A stretch of DNA of 64,000 nt, taken from the NCBI RefSeq assembly GCF_001758465.1, contig NZ_MJIC01000013.1, positions 29,995-93,994 of the forward strand, read 5' to 3'. Position numbers and translations under genes: made by a program. The stretch comes from Marisediminitalea lipolytica. GTDB taxonomy: Bacteria; Pseudomonadota; Gammaproteobacteria; Enterobacterales; Alteromonadaceae. The notes beneath the pieces are model-generated. The model was not told where the DNA came from and made no database searches. It was given only the letters and a program-made list of their open reading frames with translations. Positions 47,152 through 56,720 of this stretch are shown here, piece after piece (position 1 is the stretch's first letter; every line of letters begins with the position of its first letter).

Positions 47152-48278
47152 ACCAGCAGAAATATCACCAACACAAGAATGCCTGCAACCAAAGGAAAGG
47201 CCAGATAATAATTTGGGCGCAGTAAAATACCGGCTTGTGTTGCCACATAAATAAGAAGAAACAGGCACCAATGCGACAAGTCAAAGAGTGAAAATAACAG
47301 CATTAGCACAATAAACGGCAGTGAGAAAAATAAGCAATAGCCTAATGACTGAAAGGTAATCGAGCTGGAACTAACCGGCAGTGTAGCCAGGTAAAGTTCA
47401 AGTCGTTGCCTCATCGATTGCAGCTCCAACAATTTTGTCGCCGATATTATGCCCAGTACCACTGCAAAAAAAGCACTCGCCGCGCCCCTGGCGTCCGGAC
47501 TAATGTGCTGTACGAATATCGCACCTAAAATAAGTAGCAGCAGGATCACCACACCCCGCAATATTGTTGGTCTGCCCGTAGAGAGATCCTGTTGGAGGAA
47601 TAATCGCCATAAATCATCCGGTAAAAACGTAAGCGGCCATGAGGGCAGTTTTATCCACCGCTCAATCAGAATAGCCACAGGAACCACTATTAAACACATT
47701 GCCGGAGTAGCAAGAGAAGCCAACCACGGCATAACAACCAAGGGCAGCAGAAACAAACTCAACCACGGCCTTTGCGTTCCCAGCGCACTACGGCAATAGT
47801 AAAACGCCAGTAGCAGTAAAGCGGTGAGTGGAAATAGCTGCGTTACTACCTCAGCTATCGGCGTAGTTACCAGCTCAACGGCATGACTCACCACCATTAC
47901 CAGCAACACAACTAAAGGCGCTGCGATAAACACATTGGCGGCGTATAACAGCAAACCCAGGTTGGTAACTGCGCGTTGTCCCGGCGATACAGGTAAGGAG
48001 CTGTCATACAGGTTGTAATCGGCGCCGGTGAGCGCTTCTTTTTGCATGCTTATCCAGCAATAGCAAAGCAAAAGATATCCCCACAGGGTGAAAAAATAAC
48101 TTTGCCCGGCAGCGTCTTTATCGCCGAGCACGCCCAATGCCAGTAAGGGCAAAAGCAATAAGGCGTACATCGCCATAGGAAACAAAGCAACAATACCCGT
48201 TCCTACCTGGGTAAGACTATCCAGCCATTGTTTTAACGCGTGCTGGTATAAACGGCGGCGAAACTGCCAGTAGGTCAC
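47148..48278 (-). CDS. ABC transporter membrane protein (multi-spanning)
   Basis: A 376-residue protein with about 10 hydrophobic segments and no soluble domain beyond a short basic N terminus (RRRLYQHALKQWLD). Its start overlaps the stop of an ABC ATPase gene by 4 bases, so it is the permease of a two-gene ABC exporter. I do not recognise the cargo. Confidence 0.75.
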   Translation of the reverse strand: MTYWQFRRRLYQHALKQWLDSLTQVGTGIVALFPMAMYALLLLPLLALGVLGDKDAAGQSYFFTLWGYLLLCYCWISMQKEALTGADYNLYDSSLPVSPGQRAVTNLGLLLYAANVFIAAPLVVLLVMVVSHAVELVTTPIAEVVTQLFPLTALLLLAFYYCRSALGTQRPWLSLFLLPLVVMPWLASLATPAMCLIVVPVAILIERWIKLPSWPLTFLPDDLWRLFLQQDLSTGRPTILRGVVILLLLILGAIFVQHISPDARGAASAFFAVVLGIISATKLLELQSMRQRLELYLATLPVSSSSITFQSLGYCLFFSLPFIVLMLLFSLFDLSHWCLFLLIYVATQAGILLRPNYYLAFPLVAGILVLVIFLLV

Positions 48279-48883
48279 CGCGCATGAACTCCGCTGGCAT
48301 CCAGGTGCAGATGACGAACCTGAGTGGCGTCTGCGAACACACCGGTCTCATGGCTGGCTATCACAATCTGTCCGGGGTAACTGGCTAAGAAATTATCCAA
48401 TGCTTGCCGGGTTTGCTCATCCAGCCCATTGGTCGGTTCATCAAGCAGCAATAGCTCGGGCTGGTGCATCAATGCCAGTATGAGACTGAGTTTTTTATTA
48501 TTACCCAGCGATAAATCGTCCACTTTAGTGTTAAGAAACGGACTTAGTCCAAGGCGCTCTATCCACTCGTTATTAGCCGGGCAGTTAAATTGCCTGGCCT
48601 GAAATGAAAGCATTTCCATAACGGTAAAAAAGCCCGGTAAACTCACCTTATTAGCACTGATACCGATTTTGTGGCGCATTGCTGTGGCAGTGACCGGCTG
48701 TTGATTAAAGTAAACCGTTCCCGCCGATGGCACAAGGACACCGGCGGCAATTAACAACAAGGTAGTTTTACCCATGCCATTAGCGCCCGTCAGGACGATG
48801 CGCGATTCTGGCAAGGTCTGGTTAAAATCCTGAAATAATGTTCTGGCACCAAAATGGTGACTGACGTGCTCAAACGATAACAA
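48275..48883 (-). CDS. ABC transporter ATP-binding protein
   Basis: A 202-residue ATPase with Walker A TGANGMGKTTLLL, signature LSLGNNKKLSLILAL and Walker B LLLLDEPTNGLDEQ plus the switch His in IVIASHETG. It resembles CcmA and export-type ATPases. It lies 57 bases after the YbbP-like gene and is coupled to the permease at 47148-48278. Confidence 0.9.
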   Translation of the reverse strand: MLSFEHVSHHFGARTLFQDFNQTLPESRIVLTGANGMGKTTLLLIAAGVLVPSAGTVYFNQQPVTATAMRHKIGISANKVSLPGFFTVMEMLSFQARQFNCPANNEWIERLGLSPFLNTKVDDLSLGNNKKLSLILALMHQPELLLLDEPTNGLDEQTRQALDNFLASYPGQIVIASHETGVFADATQVRHLHLDASGVHAR

Positions 48884-48910
48884 TGCGAAGTCCCTGCTGC
48901 AGGTGTGGCG

Positions 48911-48933
48911 GCGAGCCTGACTGGCAAGCTCGC
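48911..48933 (-). repeat. Small hairpin between ABC genes
   Basis: GCGAGC and GCTCGC form a 6-bp stem with an 11-nt loop between the YbbP-like gene and the next ABC ATPase gene. Without a T-run it may only modulate readthrough. Confidence 0.35.
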
Positions 48934-48940
48934 GCTTTCT

Positions 48941-51478
48941 TTAAACCATTTTCCGTAATAGCTGCCCGGTATTAAGCCGTAACAGTCTGTAACAGCCCAA
49001 TGCGCCCAGAATACCCACAACCATAGCACCAACTAACGGCGCAATGATCCAGTAATCCCAGTGCATGGAAGCCTGCATGTCAAAAATACGGCTTTGCAAC
49101 AAATACAGGCTGACTTCATTGGCCATGGCGGCCATTAAGCCTGCTACAGTACCGATGATCAGGAACTCGTTAATCACACTAAAGCGGATAAGCCGCCCTT
49201 TCGCGCCCAGAGTGCGCAAAATGGCCAGTTCCTGCTGGCGCTCATCCATACTGGCCTGAACCTGAGCAAACAACACCAGTGAACCGGCAATCAACACCAG
49301 CACCAGGATAAACTCAACAGCCAGCGACACCTGGTCGATAATTTCACGTACCTGATTAATCCGTGCATCTACGTCAAACAAAGTGACCGCCGCAAATGGT
49401 TGCATCAACGCCGTAATATCCGCTTTGCGCGAAGCATCCAGATGAAAACTGGTTATGTAGGTTGCCGCAAAGTTTTGCATCGCAGCCGGATGCAAAACAA
49501 AGAAGAAATTGGGCTGCATAGTCTGCCAGTTTACCTCTCGGATACTGGTTACCCGCGTGGTCACAATTTCACTACCAATATTAAAGGTGAGTAAATCGTC
49601 CAGATTAATTCTGAGCCGCCCCGCGACGCCTTCTTCCACCGACACCGGATAAATCGGCCTGCTATCTTCGGTCACATCGTTGGCATCCGCTTGCCAGTCA
49701 TCATGCCACTGGCCCTGTACAATACGGTTTTCATGTTGCAGACGAAGACTCCAGCTCAGATTAGCCTCACGGCCGAGGCCCTGTCGACCTTCAGTTTCCT
49801 GACCATCCTCTTCTTTAGTGACTTCAGTCTTGATGCGCTCGTCGTTAACCGCCACAAAGCGACCTCTCACCACCGGATAGAATTCATCCAGCGTGACCTG
49901 ATTCGCCTCGAAGTGTTCTGCCAACACCGTTTTTTGTGACTCGGTAATATTCGACATGAAATAGTTAGGCGTATCCTGCGGTAACTGCGCACGCCACTGC
50001 GCTATCATGTCATTGCGCATTACCAGCACCACCAGCAGCAGCATAATGGTTACAGAAAAGCTGATTAGCTGAACACTGTTGTCCATCGCCCGGCGGCGAA
50101 TACGCGCCCAGGCCAGCTGCCACGAGCCCATCGCGCCCTGTCCCAAGCGACGCCCCAGCGCGATAAGACCATAGGTAACGCCCAGCAAAGCCACCACCAG
50201 CAGCACGCCAGAGCCAAATAAAATTGCACTGATTTCAAGATCCCGACTGTACACCCACATCAGCAAAAAAATTGCGCCGCCTGACGCACCAAATTGCAAC
50301 CCTCGGGAGCTTAACCCTGCGCCCATATCTCGGCGCAGCACCCGCAAAGGCGGTACTGAGAAAAGGCGTAACAGCGGGTATAAAGAAAATAGCACCGCAC
50401 AAATAGAACCGGTGAGCACCGCAATGAATACCGGACGCCAGTGCCAGACATCCAGTGACACATCTACCTGCCCGGCGAGGGCTGTTACCACTACCTGCTG
50501 AATAATCACCCCGGCAATAATACCGATTACAATGCCCAGCACAGTGATAAATAAAATCTGCAACACATACACATTGCGGATCATTTGTTTTGTGGCACCA
50601 AGGGTTTTAAAAATCGCCACCGGGTCATAGTGTCGCTGACTATAACGCTGGGCCGCTACCGCAATAGCAACCGCGGCCAGCACGATCGCCAGCAAACTGG
50701 CGAGCAAGAAATAACGCTCGGCTCGGGCAATAGAACGGCCAATGGCCGACTCATCATCGCCCACCCGCTGCCAGCGATGAAGCTCATCGTCAAGTTGCGG
50801 TCTTAACCAGTCGTAGTATTGCTCAATGAGGGAATCTTCACCGGCAAAGTAAGCTTTGTAAGTAACCCTGCTACCGGGGCCGGTAATATTAGTTTTAGCC
50901 AGGTCTTCAAGCGCAATTAACACCATAGGATCGGTGTTAAACACGCTGAACCCCTGATCCGGGATTTCGGACAAGACCCTGGCTACTTCAAACTCAGAAT
51001 CGCCGATGTAAACGGTATCGCCAAGTTTTACATCCAGGAGTTGGAATAGTCTGGAATCCAGCCAGATCTCGCCGGACTGCGGCGTTTTATCGGTTGCCAC
51101 CGGTGAGCCAAAAGGTTTGTCGGTGACCTGAATTTCGCCCTTAAGCGGATACTGCGCACTCACGGCGCGTAAATCCACCAGCGACATCTGCTGTTCGCCA
51201 AATGCCATAGAACGGGTACTTACCTGTTCTGCTGTGGCAAGGCCTTCTGTTTCAGCTTCGGCGATCCAGGCTTCGTTAATGGGTTTTCGTGAGCCTAACT
51301 GGCTGTCGGCGGCAATAAACTGTGAGGAGCGCTCGACCAGAGCACCCTGTAACCGCTCACTGAACAGCGAAAGCGACAGCACAGCCGCTACCGATAAAAT
51401 AATGGCAAAGAGTATAATGGTCAGCTCGCCCCGACGGGCTTCGTGTTTAAATAAGCGCCAGGCCAGATTAGCTACCAT
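48941..51478 (-). CDS. ybbP: YbbP-like ABC permease (FtsX/MacB type)
   Basis: An 845-residue permease: N-terminal membrane helix, a long periplasmic domain, two FtsX core domains (about 260-390 and 720-840) and additional helices near the middle. Segments VAIFKTLGATKQMIRNVYV and LAILRTLGAKGRLIRF are the coupling regions that contact the ATPase. With YbbA it forms a probable lipid- or lipoprotein-handling mechanotransmission complex. It overlaps ybbA by 11 bases. Confidence 0.9.
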   Translation of the reverse strand: MVANLAWRLFKHEARRGELTIILFAIILSVAAVLSLSLFSERLQGALVERSSQFIAADSQLGSRKPINEAWIAEAETEGLATAEQVSTRSMAFGEQQMSLVDLRAVSAQYPLKGEIQVTDKPFGSPVATDKTPQSGEIWLDSRLFQLLDVKLGDTVYIGDSEFEVARVLSEIPDQGFSVFNTDPMVLIALEDLAKTNITGPGSRVTYKAYFAGEDSLIEQYYDWLRPQLDDELHRWQRVGDDESAIGRSIARAERYFLLASLLAIVLAAVAIAVAAQRYSQRHYDPVAIFKTLGATKQMIRNVYVLQILFITVLGIVIGIIAGVIIQQVVVTALAGQVDVSLDVWHWRPVFIAVLTGSICAVLFSLYPLLRLFSVPPLRVLRRDMGAGLSSRGLQFGASGGAIFLLMWVYSRDLEISAILFGSGVLLVVALLGVTYGLIALGRRLGQGAMGSWQLAWARIRRRAMDNSVQLISFSVTIMLLLVVLVMRNDMIAQWRAQLPQDTPNYFMSNITESQKTVLAEHFEANQVTLDEFYPVVRGRFVAVNDERIKTEVTKEEDGQETEGRQGLGREANLSWSLRLQHENRIVQGQWHDDWQADANDVTEDSRPIYPVSVEEGVAGRLRINLDDLLTFNIGSEIVTTRVTSIREVNWQTMQPNFFFVLHPAAMQNFAATYITSFHLDASRKADITALMQPFAAVTLFDVDARINQVREIIDQVSLAVEFILVLVLIAGSLVLFAQVQASMDERQQELAILRTLGAKGRLIRFSVINEFLIIGTVAGLMAAMANEVSLYLLQSRIFDMQASMHWDYWIIAPLVGAMVVGILGALGCYRLLRLNTGQLLRKMV

Positions 51479-52199
51479 ATGCTAAATCCTTCTGTGCGGG
51501 CGCTGCGGTAATTTCGGTAAGTTCACCGGCTTGCATTTGCAACTGACGCTCACATTTTTTGGCCAGCTCATTATCGTGAGTTACCAGTACCAGGGTGGTG
51601 CCCACCTCCCGGTTTAAATTAAACAGCAGATCTTCTACACGTACACTGTTAGCAGCATCCAGGTTACCGGTAGGCTCATCAGCAAATAAGATTTTTGGCT
51701 GGCCAATAAAGGCCCGGGCAATCGCCACCCGCTGCTGCTCACCGCCAGATAACTGATTAGGATAATGATGGGCACGATGACTCAGGCCCACCTGCTCCAG
51801 AATCGTCTGCGCGCGTTTTTTGGCATCCGCCAAACCGGCAATTTCGGCCGGTAACATCACGTTCTCAATCGCTGTCAGACTCTGAACCAACATAAAACTC
51901 TGGAAAATAAAGCCCACTTTTTCACCACGCAAACGAGCCCGTTGTTCTTCGTCCATGGTGTGCAGTGGTTCTTCATCGAGATAAATCTCTCCGGTGCTTA
52001 CTTCGTCCAGTCCTGCGAGCAAACTTAATAATGTGGATTTACCGGATCCTGACGCACCGACAATAGCAATAGACTCGCCCGCCTTGACTTCAAAGGAAAT
52101 AGGTTGAAGGATCTGAAGCGAACCTTCGCTCGTAGTGACTGTCTTAGTTATATCTTTGGTTTGAATCATAAAGGAGCTATTGTCGTTTTGATTGGTCAT
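51468..52199 (-). CDS. ybbA: YbbA-like ABC ATPase
   Basis: A 243-residue LolD/MacB-type ATPase: Walker A VGASGSGKSTLLSLLAG, signature LSGGEQQRVAIARAF, Walker B ILFADEPTGNLD and VTHDNELAK. It is the first of four ABC genes and diverges from tesA, its usual neighbour. The tesA start codon appears to lie inside its first codons. Confidence 0.93.
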   Translation of the reverse strand: MTNQNDNSSFMIQTKDITKTVTTSEGSLQILQPISFEVKAGESIAIVGASGSGKSTLLSLLAGLDEVSTGEIYLDEEPLHTMDEEQRARLRGEKVGFIFQSFMLVQSLTAIENVMLPAEIAGLADAKKRAQTILEQVGLSHRAHHYPNQLSGGEQQRVAIARAFIGQPKILFADEPTGNLDAANSVRVEDLLFNLNREVGTTLVLVTHDNELAKKCERQLQMQAGELTEITAAPAQKDLAYGS

Positions 52200-52892
52200 C
52201 GTTTATTCCGTCTTGGCCCCACGCTTAAGTGGGTAAAAACCCTGGTATTATTAATACCTTTTGCACTGTTTTCAGATCACCTTCTGGCCCAGTCTGCTGA
52301 TTCAAAGCAAACGGCGGAGGCAACAACTGAAACGCGACTTTTGATACTCGGAGATAGCCTAAGCGCCGGCTATGGTTTGTTGCAAGCGCAAAGTTGGGTT
52401 AGTTTGTTACAAAATATCTGGAATGAGCAGCAACGTGGGATTGAAGTGATAAACGCTGCGATTAGTGGCGAAACCACCGATGGCGGTCTGGCCAGACTGC
52501 CCCGTTTACTGACTCAGCATAACCCAACCCATGTACTGGTTGAACTGGGCGGCAATGATGGACTACAAGGGCACAACGTTACCAAGTTACAGCAAAACCT
52601 GACCCAAATTGTGCAACTGGCCAAACAGCATGGCGCCAAAGTGTTTTTGCAGGATATGCAAATACCCACCAATTATGGTCGTCGCTACAACCAGATGTTC
52701 AGCAACAGCTTTAAACAGGTTGCCCAGTCTGAAGGTATTCCGCTAATCCCGTTTTTCTTAGAGGATATCGCCCTCAACGAAGCGTTAATGCAGCGTGATG
52801 GTATTCACCCTAATGCAGAGGGTCAGCCGCTGATAGCTGAATTTATGGCTAAACAACTCACCCCTTATTTGGATGAGTCGTCACAGCACTGA
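52188..52892 (+). CDS. tesA: Multifunctional lysophospholipase/arylesterase TesA (SGNH hydrolase)
   Basis: Periplasmic GDSL esterase with thioesterase and lysophospholipase activity. A signal sequence (VLLIPFALFSDHLLAQS) is followed by block I LLILGDSLSAGYG with nucleophile Ser, LVELGGNDGL with oxyanion Asn, and the catalytic DGIHPN. No ATG precedes the signal peptide in frame; a TTG at 52188, 11 bases after AAGGAG, is the best start and overlaps the divergent ybbA start by 12 bases. The start is uncertain but the gene is not. Confidence 0.9.
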   Translation: MIGHRLFRLGPTLKWVKTLVLLIPFALFSDHLLAQSADSKQTAEATTETRLLILGDSLSAGYGLLQAQSWVSLLQNIWNEQQRGIEVINAAISGETTDGGLARLPRLLTQHNPTHVLVELGGNDGLQGHNVTKLQQNLTQIVQLAKQHGAKVFLQDMQIPTNYGRRYNQMFSNSFKQVAQSEGIPLIPFFLEDIALNEALMQRDGIHPNAEGQPLIAEFMAKQLTPYLDESSQH

Positions 52893-52955
52893 TCGCAATT
52901 TGGTGAATAGCGCCTATACTTAGGCAGTGTAATTTAACCAGATGAGAGGTCAGTA

Positions 52956-53147
52956 ATGGAAATTGGGCAGTCACCACTTAGCAGTAATTATTCGCAACCC
53001 GCACCGGTTCAGCCGGAGCGCAATGAGTCACCCCGTCAGGAAAGACTGGAAAGTAACGAACCCAGAGAAACTACACCAGCGCCACAACCAGCAACCAACG
53101 CGACTTCAGGCGGCCCTGTAGGCGGCAATATCGATACCTATGCTTAA
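52956..53147 (+). CDS. Small proline/glutamate-rich protein
   Basis: A 63-residue, low-complexity, probably disordered protein (repeated PAPVQPERNE, ESNEPRETTPAPQP, ending GGNIDTYA). AGATGAGAGG precedes the ATG and a hairpin follows, supporting a real gene. No function can be assigned. Confidence 0.6.
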   Translation: MEIGQSPLSSNYSQPAPVQPERNESPRQERLESNEPRETTPAPQPATNATSGGPVGGNIDTYA

Positions 53148-53173
53148 GCGGTCTGAGCCCGCCTTAAGCATTT
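53141..53173. terminator. Shared hairpin between small gene and GGDEF/EAL gene
   Basis: TGCTTAAG-CGG pairs with CCG-CCTTAAGCA (one bulge) around a 7-nt loop; it includes the stop codon of the small gene and lies 3 bases from the end of the convergent GGDEF/EAL gene. It can serve both transcripts. Confidence 0.55.
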
Positions 53174-53175
53174 AA

Positions 53176-56064
53176 CTACGGCAAATACTTCCTTTCAAAA
53201 TCCGTTAACGGGATTGGTTTGCTGTAATAGAAACCCTGTACCCTGTTGCATCCCTGGCTTCTTAACAATTGTTCTTGCTCGTAAGTTTCTACACCTTCTG
53301 CCAGCACCCGCAGTTTAAAATTGGCGGCAAGGTCGATAATCGATTTCACGATCCCAGCCCCTTCACCAGATTCGAGCTTAGACGTAAATTCCCGGTCGAT
53401 TTTCAGTTTATCTACGGGCAGTTTATCCAGATACGCCAGTGAGGAATAGCCGGTACCAAAGTCATCAATGGCAACATGAAAACCCATTTCACGTAATTTG
53501 GACAGAATCGCACTGGCCGACTGAAAGTTTTCTATAATCGCACTCTCAACGATCTCCAACTCTATATTTGCCGGGTTTATCGGCTGCCGCCTGAGTTCTT
53601 CCGTCATGCGTTCCAAAAGTTCATTGTCGGCTAAATCCAGTGCCGAAATATTAAAGGATAAAAATAGCTCCAGACCCGCGCTTTCCCAGCGACGAATAAT
53701 GCTAAAGGCCTCTTTAACCAACCAGCCGGTTACCAGTCTGATGGCCCGGGTTTGTTCGGCTACATCGATAAATGCCGCTGGCGTTAAGAACCCTTTCACC
53801 GGATGATTCCAACGAAGCAGTGCTTCAGCGCCCACGACTTCACCGGTGAGAGTGTCCAATTGTGGCTGCAGATATAACTCCAGCTCGTTTTCTGTGATTG
53901 CTCGTTTTAGTTCTGCAGCAATGGTTAGTCTGGAGCTTGCTTCAACCAGAATATCCTGAGTAAAAAAGGCCACACAAGCACCACCAGCCTGCTTGGCTTT
54001 GTACATTGCAGCGTCGGCCCGAACCAGTAAATCATCACTGTTTGTGGCATCAGTAGGAAAACAGGCAATGCCTACCGAACAGCCGACGTTAACTTCCTGT
54101 TCTCCGACCAGATAGAAGGGCTGGTTCATTTCCTGGATCAGCTTTAATGCCAGCGCTTCAAGTTCTTCGGCGCGATGATATTCCTCAACCAGCAATACAA
54201 ATTCATCCCCGCCCATTCTGGCCAGAATGTCCGACGAACGCAGACGACTTACCAAACGCCCAGTCACCATTTTAAGCAGTTCGTCACCGGCCACGTGACC
54301 AAGACTGTCATTGACCACTTTAAAGCGGTCAAGATCAAGATACAGCAAAGCACATTGCTGTTTATTACGTTCACAACGGGTAACGGCATGTTGCAGATGT
54401 AACTGAAATTGCACCCGGTTAGGCAGCTCGGTGAGCGAGTCATAATGCGCCAGATGCTCCAGTTTTTCCTCTGACTGCTTAAGGTTGGTAATGTCAGAAA
54501 ACACGCCAAGGTAATTGGTTATCTCACCCTTTTCATTTTTAACTTCTGACACACTCAGTAATTCAGGGAATACGGTGCCGTCTTTACGCCGGTTTAATAT
54601 CTCGCCGCGCCAAAAACCGGTTTTATCCAGAGTCTGATACATCGACTCCTCAAAGCCTTCTTCAAACAACCCTTCCCCCAAAAAGAAGGGCAACTTACCC
54701 AGAACTTCTTCTTCGGTATAGCCGGTAATCTCGGAAAACGCTGGATTAATCGACACGATTTGATGCTTTTCATCGGTTACCACAATCCCTTCAAGACTGA
54801 AGTTAAACACCTGCCGGCTTAGTTCCCATCGTTTTTGGTATTCGAGGCGGTCTGTAATATCAATAATGATGGAGTAAATAAGACGTTGTCCGCCACTGTC
54901 GACGGGCGTATTTAATACTTCCACATCACGAATATCGTTGTTGGCCAGTTGATGTTTGGTCTCAAAACGTGTCGAGCTGTGTTGCATGGCATCCGATAAT
55001 TTAACGCTGGTGAGGCCTTTACTGTTCGCCTGTAAATCAAAAATCGACATACCGTCAAATTGCGCGGCGCTGTATCCATAGTATTCCAGCGCGGCTTCAT
55101 TAGCGTCTACAATCTCGCCGCTTTCACTCACAATCAGCATCACTACTGCATGGTCCGAGAAGAACTGCCGGAATTTTTCTTCTGATTCGGTAAGCGCTTG
55201 CAATTTTTCCTCCTGCAATAACAGGTTATATTGCCGAAGCTGAATGATGTAAAAGGCGATAATGCTGAGTATAAAGGCGATACCCCAAAAAATGGGGTGC
55301 AATTTAAATGTAACCCACCCTTCTGATGGCTGTGCTGAAAGATGCCACTCGCCGTAGGGTAGTTTAATAGACAGGTTAACCGGTTGATGAAACTGTGACT
55401 CGTCAACCGTGCGATAAATTTCGACCAGCTTACCAAACTCGTCCCGCCCGGTGATGACGATATCCAGCATGGCATGATCGGTAAAACCGGCGTTTCTCAA
55501 TACGCCTTCGTAGTCGAGTACGACCGATATAATGCCCCAGACACCATCGTCATTAATAATGGGTAACCGGGCAATAAAACCCACGCCGCCCTGAACCAGG
55601 TTTACTGGCCCATCCAACGTAGGTGACCCGGTACTCACTGCCATAAATGCTGATTCCCGCTGCTCCTCGCTTACCCGATAGTCGAGTCCCAGGGCTTTTT
55701 CGTTGCCTTCTATAGGGTAAATAAGGTTAATAACAAAGCCACGGGCCCCGGCGATGTTGATGATATTGTTGCGCTGTTCTAACAAGCGGCTGACGTACTC
55801 ACTAAATCCGGCCTGATCAATCTCCGGATTTAGCGAGATGTAAGCCGCTGCACCGCGGATAAGCTCAATATTAGTGTACAGCTCAAACTCAAGATTTGCC
55901 CTTAGGATCCCCAGCTGCTGATTCACTTCACTGGTTTGCACTTCCCGCTGCCAACGACTGACAAGGAAGTCCGCCATCAGCGTCAAAGCGATAAGAACCG
56001 CTAAGGTAGCAGCATACCACCAGCTGACATGATGTTTATTTTTTGTGGAATTCTGACTACGCAA
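53176..56064 (-). CDS. CHASE-PAS-PAS-GGDEF-EAL cyclic-di-GMP enzyme
   Basis: A 962-residue membrane protein: helix at about 15-33, a periplasmic CHASE domain, a second helix at about 260-280, two PAS domains, GGDEF (RMGGDEFVLLVEE) and EAL (GAEALLRWNHP, DDFGTGYSSLAYLDKLP). The RxxD inhibitory site stands five residues before GGDEF (RSSDILARM). Both catalytic motifs look intact, so it could make or break cyclic-di-GMP depending on signal. Monocistronic; the extracellular ligand is unknown. Confidence 0.93.
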   Translation of the reverse strand: MRSQNSTKNKHHVSWWYAATLAVLIALTLMADFLVSRWQREVQTSEVNQQLGILRANLEFELYTNIELIRGAAAYISLNPEIDQAGFSEYVSRLLEQRNNIINIAGARGFVINLIYPIEGNEKALGLDYRVSEEQRESAFMAVSTGSPTLDGPVNLVQGGVGFIARLPIINDDGVWGIISVVLDYEGVLRNAGFTDHAMLDIVITGRDEFGKLVEIYRTVDESQFHQPVNLSIKLPYGEWHLSAQPSEGWVTFKLHPIFWGIAFILSIIAFYIIQLRQYNLLLQEEKLQALTESEEKFRQFFSDHAVVMLIVSESGEIVDANEAALEYYGYSAAQFDGMSIFDLQANSKGLTSVKLSDAMQHSSTRFETKHQLANNDIRDVEVLNTPVDSGGQRLIYSIIIDITDRLEYQKRWELSRQVFNFSLEGIVVTDEKHQIVSINPAFSEITGYTEEEVLGKLPFFLGEGLFEEGFEESMYQTLDKTGFWRGEILNRRKDGTVFPELLSVSEVKNEKGEITNYLGVFSDITNLKQSEEKLEHLAHYDSLTELPNRVQFQLHLQHAVTRCERNKQQCALLYLDLDRFKVVNDSLGHVAGDELLKMVTGRLVSRLRSSDILARMGGDEFVLLVEEYHRAEELEALALKLIQEMNQPFYLVGEQEVNVGCSVGIACFPTDATNSDDLLVRADAAMYKAKQAGGACVAFFTQDILVEASSRLTIAAELKRAITENELELYLQPQLDTLTGEVVGAEALLRWNHPVKGFLTPAAFIDVAEQTRAIRLVTGWLVKEAFSIIRRWESAGLELFLSFNISALDLADNELLERMTEELRRQPINPANIELEIVESAIIENFQSASAILSKLREMGFHVAIDDFGTGYSSLAYLDKLPVDKLKIDREFTSKLESGEGAGIVKSIIDLAANFKLRVLAEGVETYEQEQLLRSQGCNRVQGFYYSKPIPLTDFERKYLP

Positions 56065-56310
56065 AAACGTTCCTAATTTAATTAACGAAGCCGCCAGCTC
56101 AAGCTTTGAAACACTCTCTTAAAACCAGGCCAGGTCAAAAAAGCGACACGTCCATAAGCATAGTTCAGCCAGGAGCACTATGCTGATTTTTTTTAGAAAA
56201 TTATAAAATGGATCAATAGTCTATTGCAGAGCCGGTCATCAATAAATCAGCTGCCCCCCACTTACTATTGACTTATAAAAATACATACCAGCGCATAGCC
56301 TATAATTATC

Positions 56311-56355
56311 TTTACTTTGTAGAATAAATTACTATCCTATTACTTTACTTTGTAG
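56311..56355 (+). promoter_or_regulatory. Duplicated TTTACTTTGTAG site before padR
   Basis: TTTACTTTGTAG occurs at 56311-56322 and 56344-56355, exactly 33 bases apart (about three helical turns), just downstream of a perfect TATAAT (56301-56306) and before the padR ribosome site. This layout suggests an autoregulatory operator. The rest of the 317-bp gene-free stretch upstream (56065-56381) is AT-rich and shows nothing else. Confidence 0.55.
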
Positions 56356-56381
56356 TGGAAATTGATAAGGAGAGGCGAGAC

Positions 56382-56720
56382 ATGGGGAAGTCACGTTTTT
56401 TAGGGGAGTTTGAACAGTACGTTTTACTCGCTATTTTACGGCTTTCAGAGCAGGCATATGGCACTACTATTCGCCAGGTTTTGTTCGATGTTATTCAGCG
56501 GGATGTAAGTATTGGCGCTTTATACACCACCTTAACCCGACTGGAAGAAAAAGGGCTTATCAGTAGCCGGCTAGGCGAAGCGACCGCCGAGCGTGGCGGG
56601 CGGGCAAAGAAGTATTTTGTCGTCACAGGAGAAGGTAAACGAGCGCTAAACGATACCCGCCGATCACTTGATGCCATGTGGCGGGATGTAAAGCTGTCCT
56701 TTGTAGGAGTATCTAAGTGA
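56382..56720 (+). CDS. PadR family transcriptional regulator
   Basis: A 112-residue winged-helix regulator: LGEFEQYVLLAILRLSEQAY, TTIRQVLFD, GALYTTLTRLEEKGLISSRL and RGGRAKKYFVVTGEGKRAL, all typical of PadR. The ATG at 56382 follows AGGAG; an in-frame GTG at 56355 is rejected because it lies in the operator repeat. It overlaps the next gene by 4 bases, so regulator and membrane protein form one unit. Confidence 0.92.
   Translation: MGKSRFLGEFEQYVLLAILRLSEQAYGTTIRQVLFDVIQRDVSIGALYTTLTRLEEKGLISSRLGEATAERGGRAKKYFVVTGEGKRALNDTRRSLDAMWRDVKLSFVGVSK

Noticed and set aside
56268..56306. TTGACT and TATAAT as padR promoter
   Set aside because: The hexamers are 27 bases apart; TATAAT alone is plausible but the -35 is not.
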